A stretch of DNA of 64,000 nt from Luidia sarsii (taxonomy: Eukaryota > Echinodermata > Asteroidea > Paxillosida > Luidiidae): positions 12,086,300 to 12,150,299 of the forward strand of contig OX465104.1 of assembly GCA_949987565.1 (NCBI GenBank). Reading direction: 5' to 3'. A program made the position numbers and the translations under genes. Positions 12,246 to 25,690 of this stretch are shown here, one piece after another; position 1 is the first letter of the stretch; each line of letters begins with the position of its first letter. Under the pieces are notes generated by a model that had not been told where the DNA came from, ran no database searches, and was given only the letters and a program-made list of their open reading frames with translations.

Positions 12246-14752
12246 TTAACCATTCACTGCTGTATATCTCCAAGGATTACACCCTCGCTTTCATTCAGAT
12301 GCAAACAACTAATTGTTGTATACCTACATGTAGCTACAGCAGCTCGGGGATCACAGAAAGTGGATGCAGCTTTTGAATGTGTACAACTGTACATGTAGTG
12401 TAGTCATGATGACAACATGGTGTTACAGATCCCAAGTAACGTACCGTTTCTGAATGCGGTTTTCTCAAAAAATTGTTACAGCGACCCTCTGCACATTACA
12501 TATCAATATGAAGCTGGGTCAACAAACTTTCAGAATCCTGACCATATAAAAATCAAGACAAGGGCATACAGGAGAGAAAATACAAAGCCTGTAAAATCTT
12601 GTTAGTAAACTTGACAATGGTATGCAAGCATTTCTCAATGGTTGAGTAAACTTGACAACTGAACTCCATGGTAAAAAAGAAAGAAACGTGCCACATTGTT
12701 CAAAACTGAAATTCTCCTTTCATGAGAAAAGTTCAAATTATTAGCCTGTACTGTGCAAAGGGAAGTGACAAAGGCCAGGGTTAAGTCATTCTACATGCAC
12801 AATTGCACATATATACATGTACATGACCGCACTGTGTTAGAAAGTGACTAGCAATCAACAAATTGTAAACAATATCATTCATTCACAGATTTGTTGTGGA
12901 GATTTTCCTCTCTGTACCGAATATAGACTTGAAAGGAAATTAAGGAGTGGGACCCTAATAAATCTAAGGTCGTTCCCACGGTATTGGTGGTGTTTCAGCC
13001 CCCCCCCCCCCAGATGCAATTTTTTTGTATGAAGGTAAAAAAACACAGGTGTAATTTGGTAAAATCCACCTTTATCATGTAAAGATTGGTACATGTACGT
13101 TATTATATTAGAAGAATTTAGGGTCGTTTGAAAAGTCGAATATTTAAAAAACTGTTGAAATACCGGTAACTTTGTAGAGCTACACACACTGTCAGACTGT
13201 ATGGAGTACAAAGGGAAAATGACCTACACTGTACATGATCCGTGCAGCAGCATTTTTTACCGTGCACCATGGCTGACATCACTGACAACAACACGGTCAA
13301 ATCGTGGAGCATTGTAATACTATTATGCCAACACATAAAAAGATTCACACATCATGCATGTCATGCTAAGACATCATTAAAAGGAGTACAAATTAACATC
13401 CATAACACATTTTCCAAAATTATTTCGTTAAATTATTTTCAAATTATGGATTTTACGCTATGACCATGAACATAGACCTACATTTACTGTGGTACACGGG
13501 ACCATGGAGGAAGGAAGATTGGACCACGAAAAAGTTCAACTTTACATTCACTGGAAACATTTACTGGCTCACCCCGAATGTTGGAATCATTTCAAAAAAA
13601 TGTACCGTACCTAATCTGACTGTTAAATATATTTCTATGTCTGTGGATAAAGTCCAGAGTTTTTCCATTCACCTGGTAAAATACATTTAAATCTTTGTTT
13701 AAATCTTGGAATACAACATCAAAAACAGGATTGAAGTGTGAAGGCTGTGAAAAGTTGTCACCATTTTCAATGAACATGTGGCCTGCCTTCTCGATCCTTC
13801 CTCCCTACATGTACATTGCTTTGGTATCTGGCAATCCGATATGCCTGAATGCATGTGGCAATGTTTGGCGAACATATACCAGTGGCCGTAGCAATGTTCA
13901 GTTTACATTGTGTGCACGCGTTCGATGCAAGATATTTTGAGTCATTGATTGCAACATGTACAGAAACTATCATTTTATAGCTTACATACTTGTAAGTAGA
14001 AAGGGTGATCAAAGTCACGCGATGTGTCGTTGCTGGTGGCGACATTTCGGTTGCTAACTGCTAACCTTCATCTGGCAACTGAAGAATGTGCGCTGCGAAG
14101 TCTGTTTATTTCCGCTTGTAGTTTAAAAAGCATTTATCAGCCTTTTTTCTTGCATGTCACTATGTCAGTATTTTTAAAGAATTGATCTATAATCTTTTAA
14201 TTTTGATAATAATTTTTCAGCATTTAGTAATACTTTTTCCGTATCTGCATTTGACTCCTGCAAATTGGCTGCTGTATGCAGGCTTGTACTTGGAGACATC
14301 CCTCGGCCTCATGCATCTTATTGACAATGTTTGTTAGGAAAATCCCTGGGCTGTCAATCAATTAGATAAGTGCAAACAGCATTTGTTAGATCACCTAAAC
14401 CGCAAGGCTTCTGGGGAGAGAACATTAAATAAACAAACCTACCAGTCTGTTTCAAATGGAATTTGTTGGATACTGGAAATAACTGAATGATGAGTGCCTC
14501 TTCGATGAAAACAACATTGGATGGGCCAAATTATCCCATACTCTACCGATAATCTTTTTGACAAGAGCTCTTAGAAGATATTATTTCAGGAAGACCTGCA
14601 CATTGCTAGTTGAAAGAAAGCTTTGCATGTTGACTTGAAGAACATTTGCATGCCAACAATGAAGATGAATTCTGAACAATATATGCTCCAGATGGCATTT
14701 TGAATCATTATTTATTGGGAATTTGTTGTAACTATTTTCTGTACATATTAGA

Positions 14753-14838
14753 TGATCTTGTGGAGACATCAACAGAGGAGATTTCACCATTCCAGCCAGT
14801 GATGTTGGATGTTCATCGCAAACGACGACGTCATAAAG
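14753..14838 (+). other. Exon-like segment shared by both arms, left copy
   Basis: It follows a TACATATTAG acceptor-like site and is open: DDLVETSTEEISPFQPVMLD then VHRKRRRHK. The mirror at 38860-38940 is also open (DYLVKTSTEEISPFLPVMLA). Most differences between copies change the amino acid, so purifying selection is doubtful. Confidence 0.3.
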
Positions 14839-15314
14839 TAATTATTGTTACTAGATTTTTAGGGAATTTTTTACAGTACATGTAGCTGAAATTTTTGCAA
14901 CTAATTTCTTTTATGAAATCCTGTCCACCAAAGAACAAGACCAATTTTTTTTTTTAATTTCACAACAATGCCCTAAAAACTTCCTTGTCTTCCTTGGAGC
15001 ATCACAGTTTCTCTTTGGTGCTAAATTCAATGATTTCAAAACCATTCTCAATTATATGGGAGAGGGATCTTAAATCCAAACAGATATCTTAATTTTTTTT
15101 TATGAAGTCACTTTAAACAAATATAATTTTTATCTAAGTTATCTTTATTTATTACTTTAATATTCAAGTGCTTAAGACCGGGATGGATTCATTTGGTTGT
15201 GTTTGGTTCAGCATCACATTCTTGCACAAATTATGAACTGGTGCGCCATTTCCTGATACGAATCATGGTTGTCCCCTGGGTGGGGAATTGCTTTAATAGT
15301 TAAACATAACATTC

Positions 15315-16215
15315 AGTTTTCCTGTGGATGGGGATGTCTGCTACTCTGCTCATGCAATTCCCCCCCCCCCCAGGTGGGGATGTCTGCATCTTAACTCATG
15401 CCATTTCTTCCCCCTGGGTGGGGATGTCTGCATCTTAACTCATGCCATTTCTTCCCCCTGGGTGGGGATATCTGCATCTTAACTCATGCCATTTCTTCCT
15501 TCTGGGTGGAGTTGTCTGCATCTTAACTCATGCCATTTCTTCCCCCTGGGTGGGGATGTCTGCATCTTAACTCATGCCATTTCTTCCCCCTGGGTGGGGA
15601 TGTCTGCATCTTAAATCATGCCATTTCTTCCCCCTGGGTGGGGATGTCTGCATCTTAACTCATGCCATTTCTTCCCCCTGGGTGGGGATGTCTGCATCTT
15701 AACTCATGCCATTTCTTCCCCCTGAGTGGGGATGTCTGCATCTTAACTCATGCCATTTCTTCCCCCTGGGTGGGGATGTCTGCATCTTAACTCATGCCAT
15801 GTCTTCCCCCTGGGTGGGGATGTCTGCATCTTAACTCATGCCATTTCTTCCCCCTGGGTGGGGATGTATGCATCTTAACTCATGCCATTTCTTCCCCCTG
15901 GGTGGGGATGTCTGCATCTTAACTCATGCCATTTCTTCCCCCTGGGTGGGGATGTATGCATCTTAACTCATGCCATTTCTTCCCCCTGGGTGGGGATGTC
16001 TGCATCTTAACTCATGCCATTTCTTCCCCCTGGGTGGGGATGTATGCATCCTAACTCATGCCATTTCTTCCCCCTGGGTGGGGATGTCTGCATCTTAACT
16101 CATGCCATTTCTTCCCCCTGGGTGGGGATGTCTGCATCTTAACTCATGCCATTTCTTCCCCCTGGGTGGGGATGTATGCATCTTTGCAAATGTCATTTCT
16201 TTCCCCTTGGTGGAG
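15315..16215 (+). repeat. 44-bp satellite array A, left arm
   Basis: About 20 tandem 44-bp monomers with the core CCCCTGGGTGGGGATGTCTG and the variant tail CATCTTAACTCATGCC. Monomers are very homogeneous; several differ only by TCTGCA to TATGCA. The array starts after degenerate monomers and a poly-C run (about 15361-15372). Confidence 0.95.
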
Positions 16216-16684
16216 AAGCTTGTCACAAAGATGACAGTTTTAAAAACTCATTGCATATTCACTTTTGTATGAATCCCTAATATACCTGTACCGTAGTCAA
16301 ATCACCTTCATTCGTGCATAGAACTTTGCACTCTGTGGCATCGTCAGAACTTTGCAATAGCTTCTAGATTCTTCCAAATGAATCCATCCCAGTTATTTGT
16401 GATTTTATATTTTATGTACAGTATTAAATAATGGGTCAGGATATCCACTCATATGAAATCATATTTGTCTTATCCTTAGAAATATGACTTAGAAATACTG
16501 TAGCTTGTTCACCAAAACCTTTTGAAATCAATGTTGAAAAACATTTTGTTTTGATCTAAATCCCTCAATATGTTGAGAGTATTTTCATTCACAAAATTCC
16601 AAAGGATTAGTAGTCCTCACAATGATATATTCTGAGCATTTCAAATTTAGTCAATTTTTCCAATTTCTCATCGCAATTCCAAAA

Positions 16685-16715
16685 GATTCTCTCCTGGGTG
16701 GGGATACCTGTTTTT
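16685..16715 (+). repeat. Isolated satellite monomer core, left arm
   Basis: A single CTCCTGGGTGGGGATACCTG core stands alone between arrays A and B. Its mirror is at 37483-37505. Confidence 0.6.
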
Positions 16716-17564
16716 CTACCAAGATTGCATTTTTTGGCAGTTTTGATTTCTTGTTAGATAATTTAGATTAATGCTTGGTTTCAGTCATAAAAATCTTCAC
16801 AATTTTTGTATATGAGTGCATATCCTGAATCATGTCAAATGGCAGTGGGGGTCATAAGTTACATAAGGAGACATTTTTTTCTGGAAAATTTGAATTTATA
16901 ACAACAAATTTTCAATTCGTTCTGGGAGGAGGGGGATGCTGAATACTTCTCAAATTGACTGTTCTGTAATTTAAACTTTCCTTTTGAAATCAGTGACTCA
17001 CCTGCCATTGTAATTAAGTAGGGAGCCTATGATTTTCCATTTCTATTCACCTTCACATGAACCTCGCCCTTTCTACATGTAAGTCAGTGATTCGTCATTT
17101 CATATATTACTTTTCTTTCTGTGTTTAGTCAATAATGTTCTGGCAAATTTGATAAAAAGCACTGGGCAAACACCATACACATGATACTGTACATGTACTT
17201 TCAAATTAAACTGAATTAAACAGAAAAATTAAACTGGCCTTTGGGAAAGTAGGGTTTTTCACCCAAATTAAATTAGATAAAAGCTGACAAATCAAAGAAA
17301 TGCTTTTAAATGAACAAATGTACCAAATGTCACTGAACTTAAAACATGCACCAAAACAGAACTAAGGAATATCCTGTGTCTCAAATGTACATTTTCATTT
17401 GAAACGAAAATGGAAAATCAATGGCCCTTGTAGATACAGTAGATCATCTGTGCTTTATTTTCATGAGTGACCATTGTACCGGTCCCGCATTGATGTATAT
17501 TTTTTCATCTGAATCGAAATGTTATTATCTCATTAATTGGGGAATAGTTCTTTCAGAATTCAGA

Positions 17565-19430
17565 ACATTCACTTTTCCCCTTGGAGAAGATGTCTGCATT
17601 TGGCTTACTGCTCATGCCATTTCTTTCCCCTTGATGGGGATGTGTGCATCTTTGCTCATGCCATTTCTTTCCCCTCGGTGGGGATGTCTGGATTTTTGCT
17701 CAATGCTCATCCCATTTCCTTCCCCTGGGTGGGGATATCTTCATCTTTGCTCATGTCATTTCTTTCCCCTGGGAGGGGATGTCAGAATCTTTGCTCATGC
17801 CATTTCTGTCCCCTGGGAGGGGATGTCTGCACCTTTGCTCATGTCATTTCTTTCCCCTTAGAGGGGATGTCAGGATCTTTGCTCATGCCATTTCTGTCCC
17901 CTGGGTGGGGATGTCAGGATCTTTGCTCATGCCATTTCTGTCCTCTGGGAGGGAATGTCAGGATCTTTGCTCATGCCATTTCTTTGCCCTGGGAGGGGAT
18001 GTCAGGATCTTTGCTCATGCCATTTCTGTCTCCTGGGTGGGGATGTCAGGATCTTCCCAAATCATTCAGTTTGTTGGAGCAGTTCTCTTTTGTTTATATT
18101 TGTATTTGTTTATATTTATATTGTATCTAAAACTGCCAACTGCCAATGCTCATGCCATTTCTTTCCCCTGGGAGGGGATGTCAGGATCTTTGCTCATGTC
18201 ATTTCTGTCCCCTGGGTGGGGATGTCAGGATCTTTGCTCATGTCATTTCTGTCCCCTGGGAGGGGATGTCAGGATCTTTGCTCATGTCATTTCTGTCCCC
18301 TGGGAGGGGATGTCAGGATCTTTGCTCATGTAATTTCTGTCCCCTGGGAGGGGATGTCAGAATCTTTGCTCATGCCATTTCTGTCCCCTGGGAGGGGATT
18401 TCAGGATCTTTGCTCATGCCATTTCTGTCCCCTGGGAGGGGATGTCAGGATCTTTGCTCATGTCATTTCTGTCCCCTGGGAGGGGATGTCAGGATCTTTG
18501 CTCATGTCATTTCTGTCCCCTGGGAGGGGATGTCAGGATCTTTGCTCATGCCATTTCTTTCCCCTGGGAGGGGATGTCAGGATCTTTGCTCATGTAATTT
18601 CTTTTCCCTGGGAGGGGATGTCAGGATCTTTGCTCATGCCATTTCTGTCTCCTGGGTGGGGATGTCAGGATCTTTCCAAATCGTTCAGTTTGTTGGAGCA
18701 GTTCTCTTTTGTTCATATTTGTATTTGTTTATATTTTCTAAAATTGCCAACTGCCAATGCTCATGCCATTTCTTTCCCCTGGGAGGGGATGTCAGGATCT
18801 TTGCTCATGTAATTTCTGTCCCCTGGGTGGGGATGTCAGAATCGTTGCTCATGTCATTTCTGTCCCCTGGGTGGGGATGTCAGGATCTTTGCTCATGTCA
18901 TTTCTGTCCTCTGGGAGGGAATGTCAGGATCTTCGCTCATGTCATTTCTGTCCCCTGGGAGGGGATGTCAGAATCTTTGCTCATGTCATTTCTGTCCCCT
19001 ACGAGGGGATGTCAGAATCTTTGCTCATGTCATTTCTGTCCCCTGGGAGGGGATGTCAGGATCTTTGCTCATGCCATTTCTGTCCCCTGGGTGGTGATGT
19101 CAAAATCTTTGCTCATAATGCCGTTTCTGTCCCCTGGGTGGGGATGTCAGGATCTTTGCTCATGTCATTTCTGTCCCCTGGGAGGGGATGTCAGAATCTT
19201 TGCTCATATCATTTCTGCCCCCTCGGTGGGGATGTTTGGATTTTTGCTCAATACTCATGCCTTTTCTTTCCCCTTGGTGGGGATGTCGGCAACTTTGATC
19301 ATGACATTTCTTTTCCCTGGTTGGGATATCAGCATCTTTGCCCATGTTGTTTGTTTCCCCTTGGCGGGGATGTCAACATGGTTATTCATGTCATCTCTTT
19401 CCCCTGGGTGGGGATGTCAGCGACTCTGCA
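17565..19430 (+). repeat. 44-bp satellite array B, left arm
   Basis: About 38 monomers of the same 44-bp family, in a variant with GGGAGGGGATGTCAGGATC and TTTGCTCATGTCATTTCTG. Two ~90-100-bp AT-rich interruptions (about 18050-18147 and 18668-18757) resemble the tail that ends the array at 19425-19500, suggesting duplicated array-plus-tail blocks. The array is open in all three plus frames because 44 is not divisible by 3. Confidence 0.95.
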
Positions 19431-19530
19431 AATCACTAATTTTATTGTATAAAATCATATTTTATATTTATATTGTATCTAAAACTGCCAACTGTATAAA
19501 ATTGAATCTGAAGATATGCACATTAGTGCA

Positions 19531-22219
19531 AAATGCGAGTGCCGGTCGGTGCGCCCTCTACTGTCTGGGATGCAAAGCGACCTAATGGCCCGGGTGCATT
19601 GGTCGGTATGCCTCATGTTCAGTGACATTGGGCTGCTGTTGCTGCTGGTGCCCTAATCTGCTGCTGCTCTGCCTCACATGATTTGACAAGCTCATTCCAA
19701 AATTCCACCCCAAATTCCCCATAGGAAAGAAAGGACTTTGCTGTTGTACACTTAGATTTTGATTTGCCTGTGTGCTTGGGTCGGACTGAGGACCCTTTTT
19801 TGCACTTTTTTCGATCTTTTGTTATCCTAAGTTGGTACCCGTCATGCTTTGTTCCTGTGTAATCAGGACGCTGTTCAGACCGGTCTCCACGACCACCTTT
19901 TCTTACAGGACATCTGCTTCTGATCTGAGGGGGCTCTTGAACCTGATGGATGATGGTGACCTCTGTCTATTTGATGATATGATGATTGGAGAAATGATAT
20001 TTTGACATGTATTTTTTTCACTCATTGATTTGACTTGCATACTTGAAAAAAACCCACATTTTCCTCAACTCAGGAGATATCAAAGACGACATTGGGTTGT
20101 GTAGTTTTTAGCTTAGTCTAAACTAAACTCAATTCGTTGAGTAGTTGCTAACCAAGCTCCTAGTAACTTTAAAAGAATGTAGGAAAAATTAGCCTATTAG
20201 TCATTTTCTTTTATACGTTATCTTTAGCTTTTACAACATACAAGGATTGAATAGGTACTTCTTAGTTGTAAAAATATAACCGTATCAAATCACATGTCTT
20301 ATTCTTCAATCTGAAATGCATGATTGGCTAGGTACTGTGACCATTATTATTCTGAAATTCTATTCTAACTATAATGCCCAAATTATGCTTAGGGAAGGCA
20401 AATCTTTGTAGATCTTTACAAAGGAAAGGACATTGACCAGGAGTTTCTTACCTGTTAGATAAGAATTTGTTTTAAGTTAAGACACCAGTCGTAGCATAAC
20501 ATTTAGAAAATAGATCTCGAAGATTTAAACAGTTACAGTTCTGCAAAATTTAAAGTTAGTTTTATTTGTATTGGTAACTAGACTTTGAAGATTCAAATCA
20601 AATTTTACAAATAGGTCAGACAGGGCAAACATTTATTAGAACTATCGGCCGTAGCTACTCTCAGAAAGCATTAGGCCAGGTGTTGTAGGCACTGACAGGA
20701 TACTAATTAATGTAAAGTAAGTTATTCTTTGGAAATACCAGTCCCTTTAACTTTCTCAGGATACTAACCTGGGCAATTAATGAATATAATCTAATGTAGT
20801 AATGACGTCAGGTAATTGGCTGTAGGTAGATCATAGAAATGTCAGATTAATTTATTTGAGCAATGTCTAGATGTGGTTTTAAGATTAGAGGCTTCTAGGG
20901 CATTTTTCATTTAATTAGTTAGATTGTACTTGAGCAGCTTGTAGTCGTTAGATAACTCCATTTCCACTGTATCAAACCATGACAATGCTCAGTTGTGGGA
21001 TGAAGCAATAATGCATTCAGCTTACATTAGCAGATCAAGGATCAGAATGCAAGCACTTATTGCCAATAATTAGGAATTAGAAAGCTTGGTTGGTTGAGGT
21101 CAGAGTTAGAATTCAGGATCGTACCTATAATTTATTTCAAAATGCATACCTTTATCACTTAGTTAGGGATCAGGAAGCATTGTTTGATAGTATAGTTCAA
21201 GATTGTGGAAATGATTCACTTAGATACCAATTTAATTCCAAAAAGATCTAAGATCTTTCCCGCATGTTTTGGCAGCATTAAAGAAATTTTCGAAACATGT
21301 TTCTATTGCTTTCAGAAAATTCACGTCAAAACTTTTCTTAAAAAATCCACTCGACCAAAACGTTGTGTGGCAAATTTGAAATCCTCACTGAAAAATGTAT
21401 ACTGTTTATGGCAAATGTTGAAATAGTAACTTATTCACCATGAATTTCTTCCGCAATCTGTAATTTTAAATGTTTAGTTTATTAATTAGTACTAAATAGT
21501 ATTAGGTTAATGTTAGGAGTAGTTTTATCCTACATGAACCCAATGTCGTCTACAATATCTCCCGGTAATAGGAAAATATTCTGAATTTTCTCTATTTCTT
21601 TTTCAAGCGACCCTAAGCAATGAACAAAAAAATGAAAGAAAACATTAGCATCTTGCTATACCATGAAAGCTCATGGATTTTGATCTGGCCATTTTTTTTT
21701 TTTCGAAATAAATTGAATCAAATATTTCTCTCGTTAGACATGTTGGAATATTGTTTCTCCAATCAGCAAATCATCATTTAGACTGAAGTTGTCTTCATTT
21801 TGAGGGTCAAGGACTCAGTTAGTGACGCTGTGGAAAAGTCCAAATGAATCGGCATTTTCTTTTTTCTTTTTTTTTATACCAAAATTCACCTCCAAAAGTC
21901 TGAACATAGTGGCCTGGTTGCCCGAACAGGGAGTGACGTCCCGCCCACCCATACAGAAGTATCTCTATCTAAGTGTACAGCAGTGAAACCTTTCTGACCT
22001 TTGTTCAGGCCTTTGTCATTCCCAACAATGCGTGGCTTTCTGCCTCGCATTGCTAATGAGCTTGTTGAAATATGTGTTGCAGAGCACTGGTGGAGAGGGG
22101 TGCCAGTAGCACAGTAGTCTGGTGCCGCTGGACTTAGGGCATACTGGCCAATGTACTCAGGCCATTAGGTCGCTAAGCATTCCAGACAGTAGAGGGCGCA
22201 CCGACCGGCACTCGCATTT
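19531..22219. mobile_element. Long terminal-inverted-repeat (foldback) element, left-arm copy
   Basis: It begins AAATGCGAGTGCCGG and ends with the complement. The terminal ~55 bp are nearly identical and weaker inverted homology continues for about 650 bp inward (19531-20160 against 21530-22219). No transposase or other coding domain was seen. Subterminal CAGTAGAGGGCGC occurs at both ends. Confidence 0.75.
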
Positions 22220-22408
22220 TGTATTAAATTTTTTTTAAATAAAAAAAAATTCACAGAACAGAGTGATCTCCTTTCACGTTTTTATTTGTCAACACTTGAA
22301 ATCTCCCCCCCCTTACAATTTTAACAATGTGGTTTACTAAGGATACGCATACATGGTTTAAGGGGCTACATTGCAAACAGCCTCCCTGAAAGTTACAGCC
22401 AAAAGCAA

Positions 22409-22454
22409 GAGGGCGCTCATCATTTGGCATTTAGCCAATATGAAGAGCGCCCTC
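22409..22454. repeat. 46-bp hairpin, left arm
   Basis: GAGGGCGCTC and its complement enclose TTGGC-ATTTA-GCCAA, forming a two-stem hairpin. It is conserved in the right arm at 31980-32025. Confidence 0.7.
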
Positions 22455-24639
22455 TCTTTAATGGCCATCTTTCATGGAGGCTTATTGAAATGTCCAACAA
22501 TATAACCTTCAAGAAAATTTGCATATGACCTTTATGCATAGCAAATAGATGCAGCACAAAGGTCACATGTAAATAGTCTTCAGGTTGTATTAGCAGAACA
22601 CATTTCAATATGCAATGTAGCCTCTTCCCAAAGATATCATTTCAAACTTTGTGCTTGACCATTTTTAACTATTTTATTTGCAGCCGAGCAGCGCAAGTTT
22701 TGGATCTTAACCTTTTATCTTCCTTATATTTCAGCGCAAATGCAGAACAGTTTTTGCCGCCTAGAATTTGTACCCTGCAGTAGATGCTCCAAGAAATGGT
22801 GTAAAATCTGAATATCAAGCCCTTTTGACATTATATATTGCATTTTTATTTGCCAACAGATAAAGGTGATTGAGGCAGCGCAGCAAGAAAAGACGCAATC
22901 AGAATTGAACGTGAAATCGCCAGCACAAGCCATCGCAATTTGGAAAAGGTCAGCACAAAGAATGAAACGAAACCTTTGAAACCAGTAGTAACCTGCCACC
23001 GTAAACAAGTTGGAGTAAATTTGAGAATTGCGCGCAGCTTTTTGACTTTGATTGAATTTAGCAAATGAGCAGAAAAATGCTTAAACAAATTTGGACCATG
23101 TTTCGTCAAAAATAATAAATCAATCTACAGCCAGAACCATTTCTTGCAACTGTGAAAATGCCAAATTTTGGTGCATATCAATGCATCATCGCGCTATCTT
23201 CAGTTAACTAGACACAAAAAAAGGCCAGAAAGGTGGAAATGACATGCTGTTTTGAATGCAATTACATCAGACCAGCGCTTTGTCAACTGAATAAATTAGA
23301 TGTTTTGCCAATTTGGGGCGCGCTTTTCAAAAATATCTAGAACAAATACCAGGTTTGTTTTTGGAGCATAACGCATAAGTAACATCCAACTTGGTTCACG
23401 GTAGCAGCTTACGCGTATCCATAGTTAACCACTCATGCATGGTATGATGGAAGTATGCCAGCTAATATCTTGATTCACCTTATTTAAGGACATTTGTTTC
23501 AAAGAAAGCAATTTAGCCAAGAAAAAAAATGTTCAACTTGATGTCTTGTTGCAACAATTCTGTGCTGCGCGTAACTTGGGAAAAATTAAAAACTTAGCAG
23601 AGTAAAAATTGTCTAAACTGCTATGCAAATCCATGAATTATTTCAGCCCAAAAGCAATTCAAACTATTTTCGAAAAACTACTTGAAATTTACACATCCCA
23701 AGGACTAAATGATTTTGATTTGAGCGGTCTTTCCCCCCAAGGGAAAGAAATTCTTCCAAAAATAACTGATCACAACAGAAAAGTATAAGCACTGCTTCTC
23801 AATGCATAGTGAATTTAGAAAAATCTCATTGAATTATGCTAAGGAAATTAGACAGCGCGCTTTATTGATCAGTCAGTGAAAGAAGAATCAATGATATAGA
23901 CTGGCATACTTGAACCATCCATGTTACAGTTACATTTACTTACTTCCTCGCCCAAAAAGACTGGTATCTGGGGTGCTTAAAACTTGTTTTGGAAAATGCC
24001 AAAGTACATTTTGTGTTTATTATCGCCACTCAACCCCCAGGGGTTGCATACAATTCTTTCAACATGATATTGCAAAATTCAGCATTTTTAAGGCCCATTT
24101 GGACAAAAATCTTTCATAACAGTTTGTGAAAGGTACATGCAATGCAGAAACATTTTTCTGGCGCATTCAACCCCCAGGGGTTGCATCAAATTGCATCATT
24201 ATTTGATTTGAGAACTCTGAATTTGAAAGGCCCATTTGGACAGAAATGTTTTGGAAGAGGTTGTGAAAAGCATTACAATGCAATGAGGAATTTTTAAGCA
24301 AACTCAACCCCCAACGGTTGCATAAACTTGCATCAACGTGATTGCATAATTCAAAATGTGTAAGGCCCATTTGGAGTCTTTTTAGAATACAGTAGTTTGC
24401 AGTGCTCAGAAATTTGTGCCAGACTGATGACCAGATACCAGTGGTTTTGGGGAGGGTCTAAAGTGAAGAACACATCCAATGAGTGCACACGGCACTCTTT
24501 TAATTATTGCAGCTTACAATGGATCCAGTTAACTCTCATATAAATAATAGTTCATAGTTCGGGTGAAATGTTCATTGATGACAGACATGTCTAATTTGGG
24601 ATATTCTGAAAATCTAATGGATTTGTTGTCCTTGTTTCT

Positions 24640-25690
24640 TGTTTTAGATCATGAGGGTCATTGTCCAGGGCTTGTGCTCAGCCCATCAGGCATTAAGATG
24701 AATGGCATCGGCAGCTTTGTAACATCAGAGGTAGCTTGGCTGGACTCGAAGCTCTCCCAGGGATATCTGGACATCGGAACTGGATCCAGTCGCTGAATGC
24801 ATGACAGATATGATGGAGACCCCTTCGTTGTCTTGGCGTTCCACTCATCAGCTGGGTAGAGGTCGCTCGATGGTCATCCAACAGCTCGTCTCATTGTGTG
24901 ATGCCCAGAAACACAAAAGTACAAAGCAAAAAACAAGAAAGAAATGTTTTACTTGATTATATTTAATAGAAATGAAGGGGTCGTTCATCGCGGTCGTGTA
25001 GATAAGTAGAAAGGGCAATTATATTTATTTCAGTCATGGTCGAGCACAGGGTATGAGGGACACACCATACCTTTCTGTTTTGATAAATTTGAGCTTTTGG
25101 AATTATTTTTCAAACTGCGTATGCAAATTGGTACATGCTCTTTTGGGGTCTGCGTTATTAAACATGATGATACCTAGTAAGTTACAGTGTAGTACCCAGA
25201 CCGAAACGTGTAACATACCAAGACGAATGACATCGGCAGTTTGGTAACATCAGAGGTAGCTTGACTGGACTCGAATCTCTCCCAGGGACATCTGGACAAC
25301 CGCTGAATTCATGGCACAGAGATTTTAGGGAGACCTCTTCGTTGTCTTGGTGTTCCACTCCTCAGCTGGGTAGAGGGTCACACGATGCTCATCAAAACGC
25401 TTGTCTCATTCTGTGATACACAGAAATACACACACACAAAAGATAGTTTTCACTTATGCTATTTTTAACCCATATTCTACAACAGGTTATGAGGCATGCA
25501 CCCTGCTTTGGGGTTATTTTTTGACAATGTCATATGCCATGCTTGTTGTTGTTGTTGTTTTTTTTTTTTATAATAATTTGAGGTTTTTGAATAATTTTGT
25601 TAACTGGATTTGCAAATCAGTATGTGTTTTTGTGTCTGCGTTACTAAACATGCTGGTACCCAGAACGTGTAACATACAAATCAAAATGGT
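24640..25690 (+). repeat. Two direct copies of a ~520-bp block, left arm
   Basis: The segment around 24700-25215 recurs in diverged form at 25225-25690. Shared landmarks are ATCGGCAG.TT..TAACATCAGAGGTAG, CTCTCCCAGGGA.ATCTGGAC, TCGTTGTCTTGG.GTTCCACTC and a later ...TCTGCGTTA.TAAACATG segment. The mirrored pair is at 28770-29790. Short open frames across it are not conserved by synonymous change between arms. Confidence 0.75.

Larger units (their letters stand above)
9866..14588. other. Left-arm-specific insertion region
   Basis: Sequence between the cassette at 9697-9850 and the block starting near 14589 has no counterpart in the right arm, where the two are only ~50 bp apart (39110-39164). 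It contains a hAT-like element, a SINE-like fragment, a piggyBac-like MITE and about 2.3 kb (12250-14588) in which I see no gene. Confidence 0.75.

Noticed and set aside
15315..19430. CRISPR-like array of evenly spaced repeats
   Set aside because: Contiguous 44-bp monomers without unique spacers in a eukaryotic context; it is a satellite.
17421..19585. Long plus-strand open frames (up to 479 codons) over the left satellite array
   Set aside because: They are all translations of the same 44-bp repeat in its three frames. There is no start context, domain or splice structure.
22724..23109. 94- and 87-codon frames conserved in both arms (also 31327-31712)
   Set aside because: The arms are about 98-99% identical here regardless of frame, the two frames overlap each other, and no family is recognised.
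24563..24796. 77-codon frame conserved in both arms (also 29635-29868)
   Set aside because: The few differences between copies are all amino-acid changes, so there is no sign of selection on the protein.
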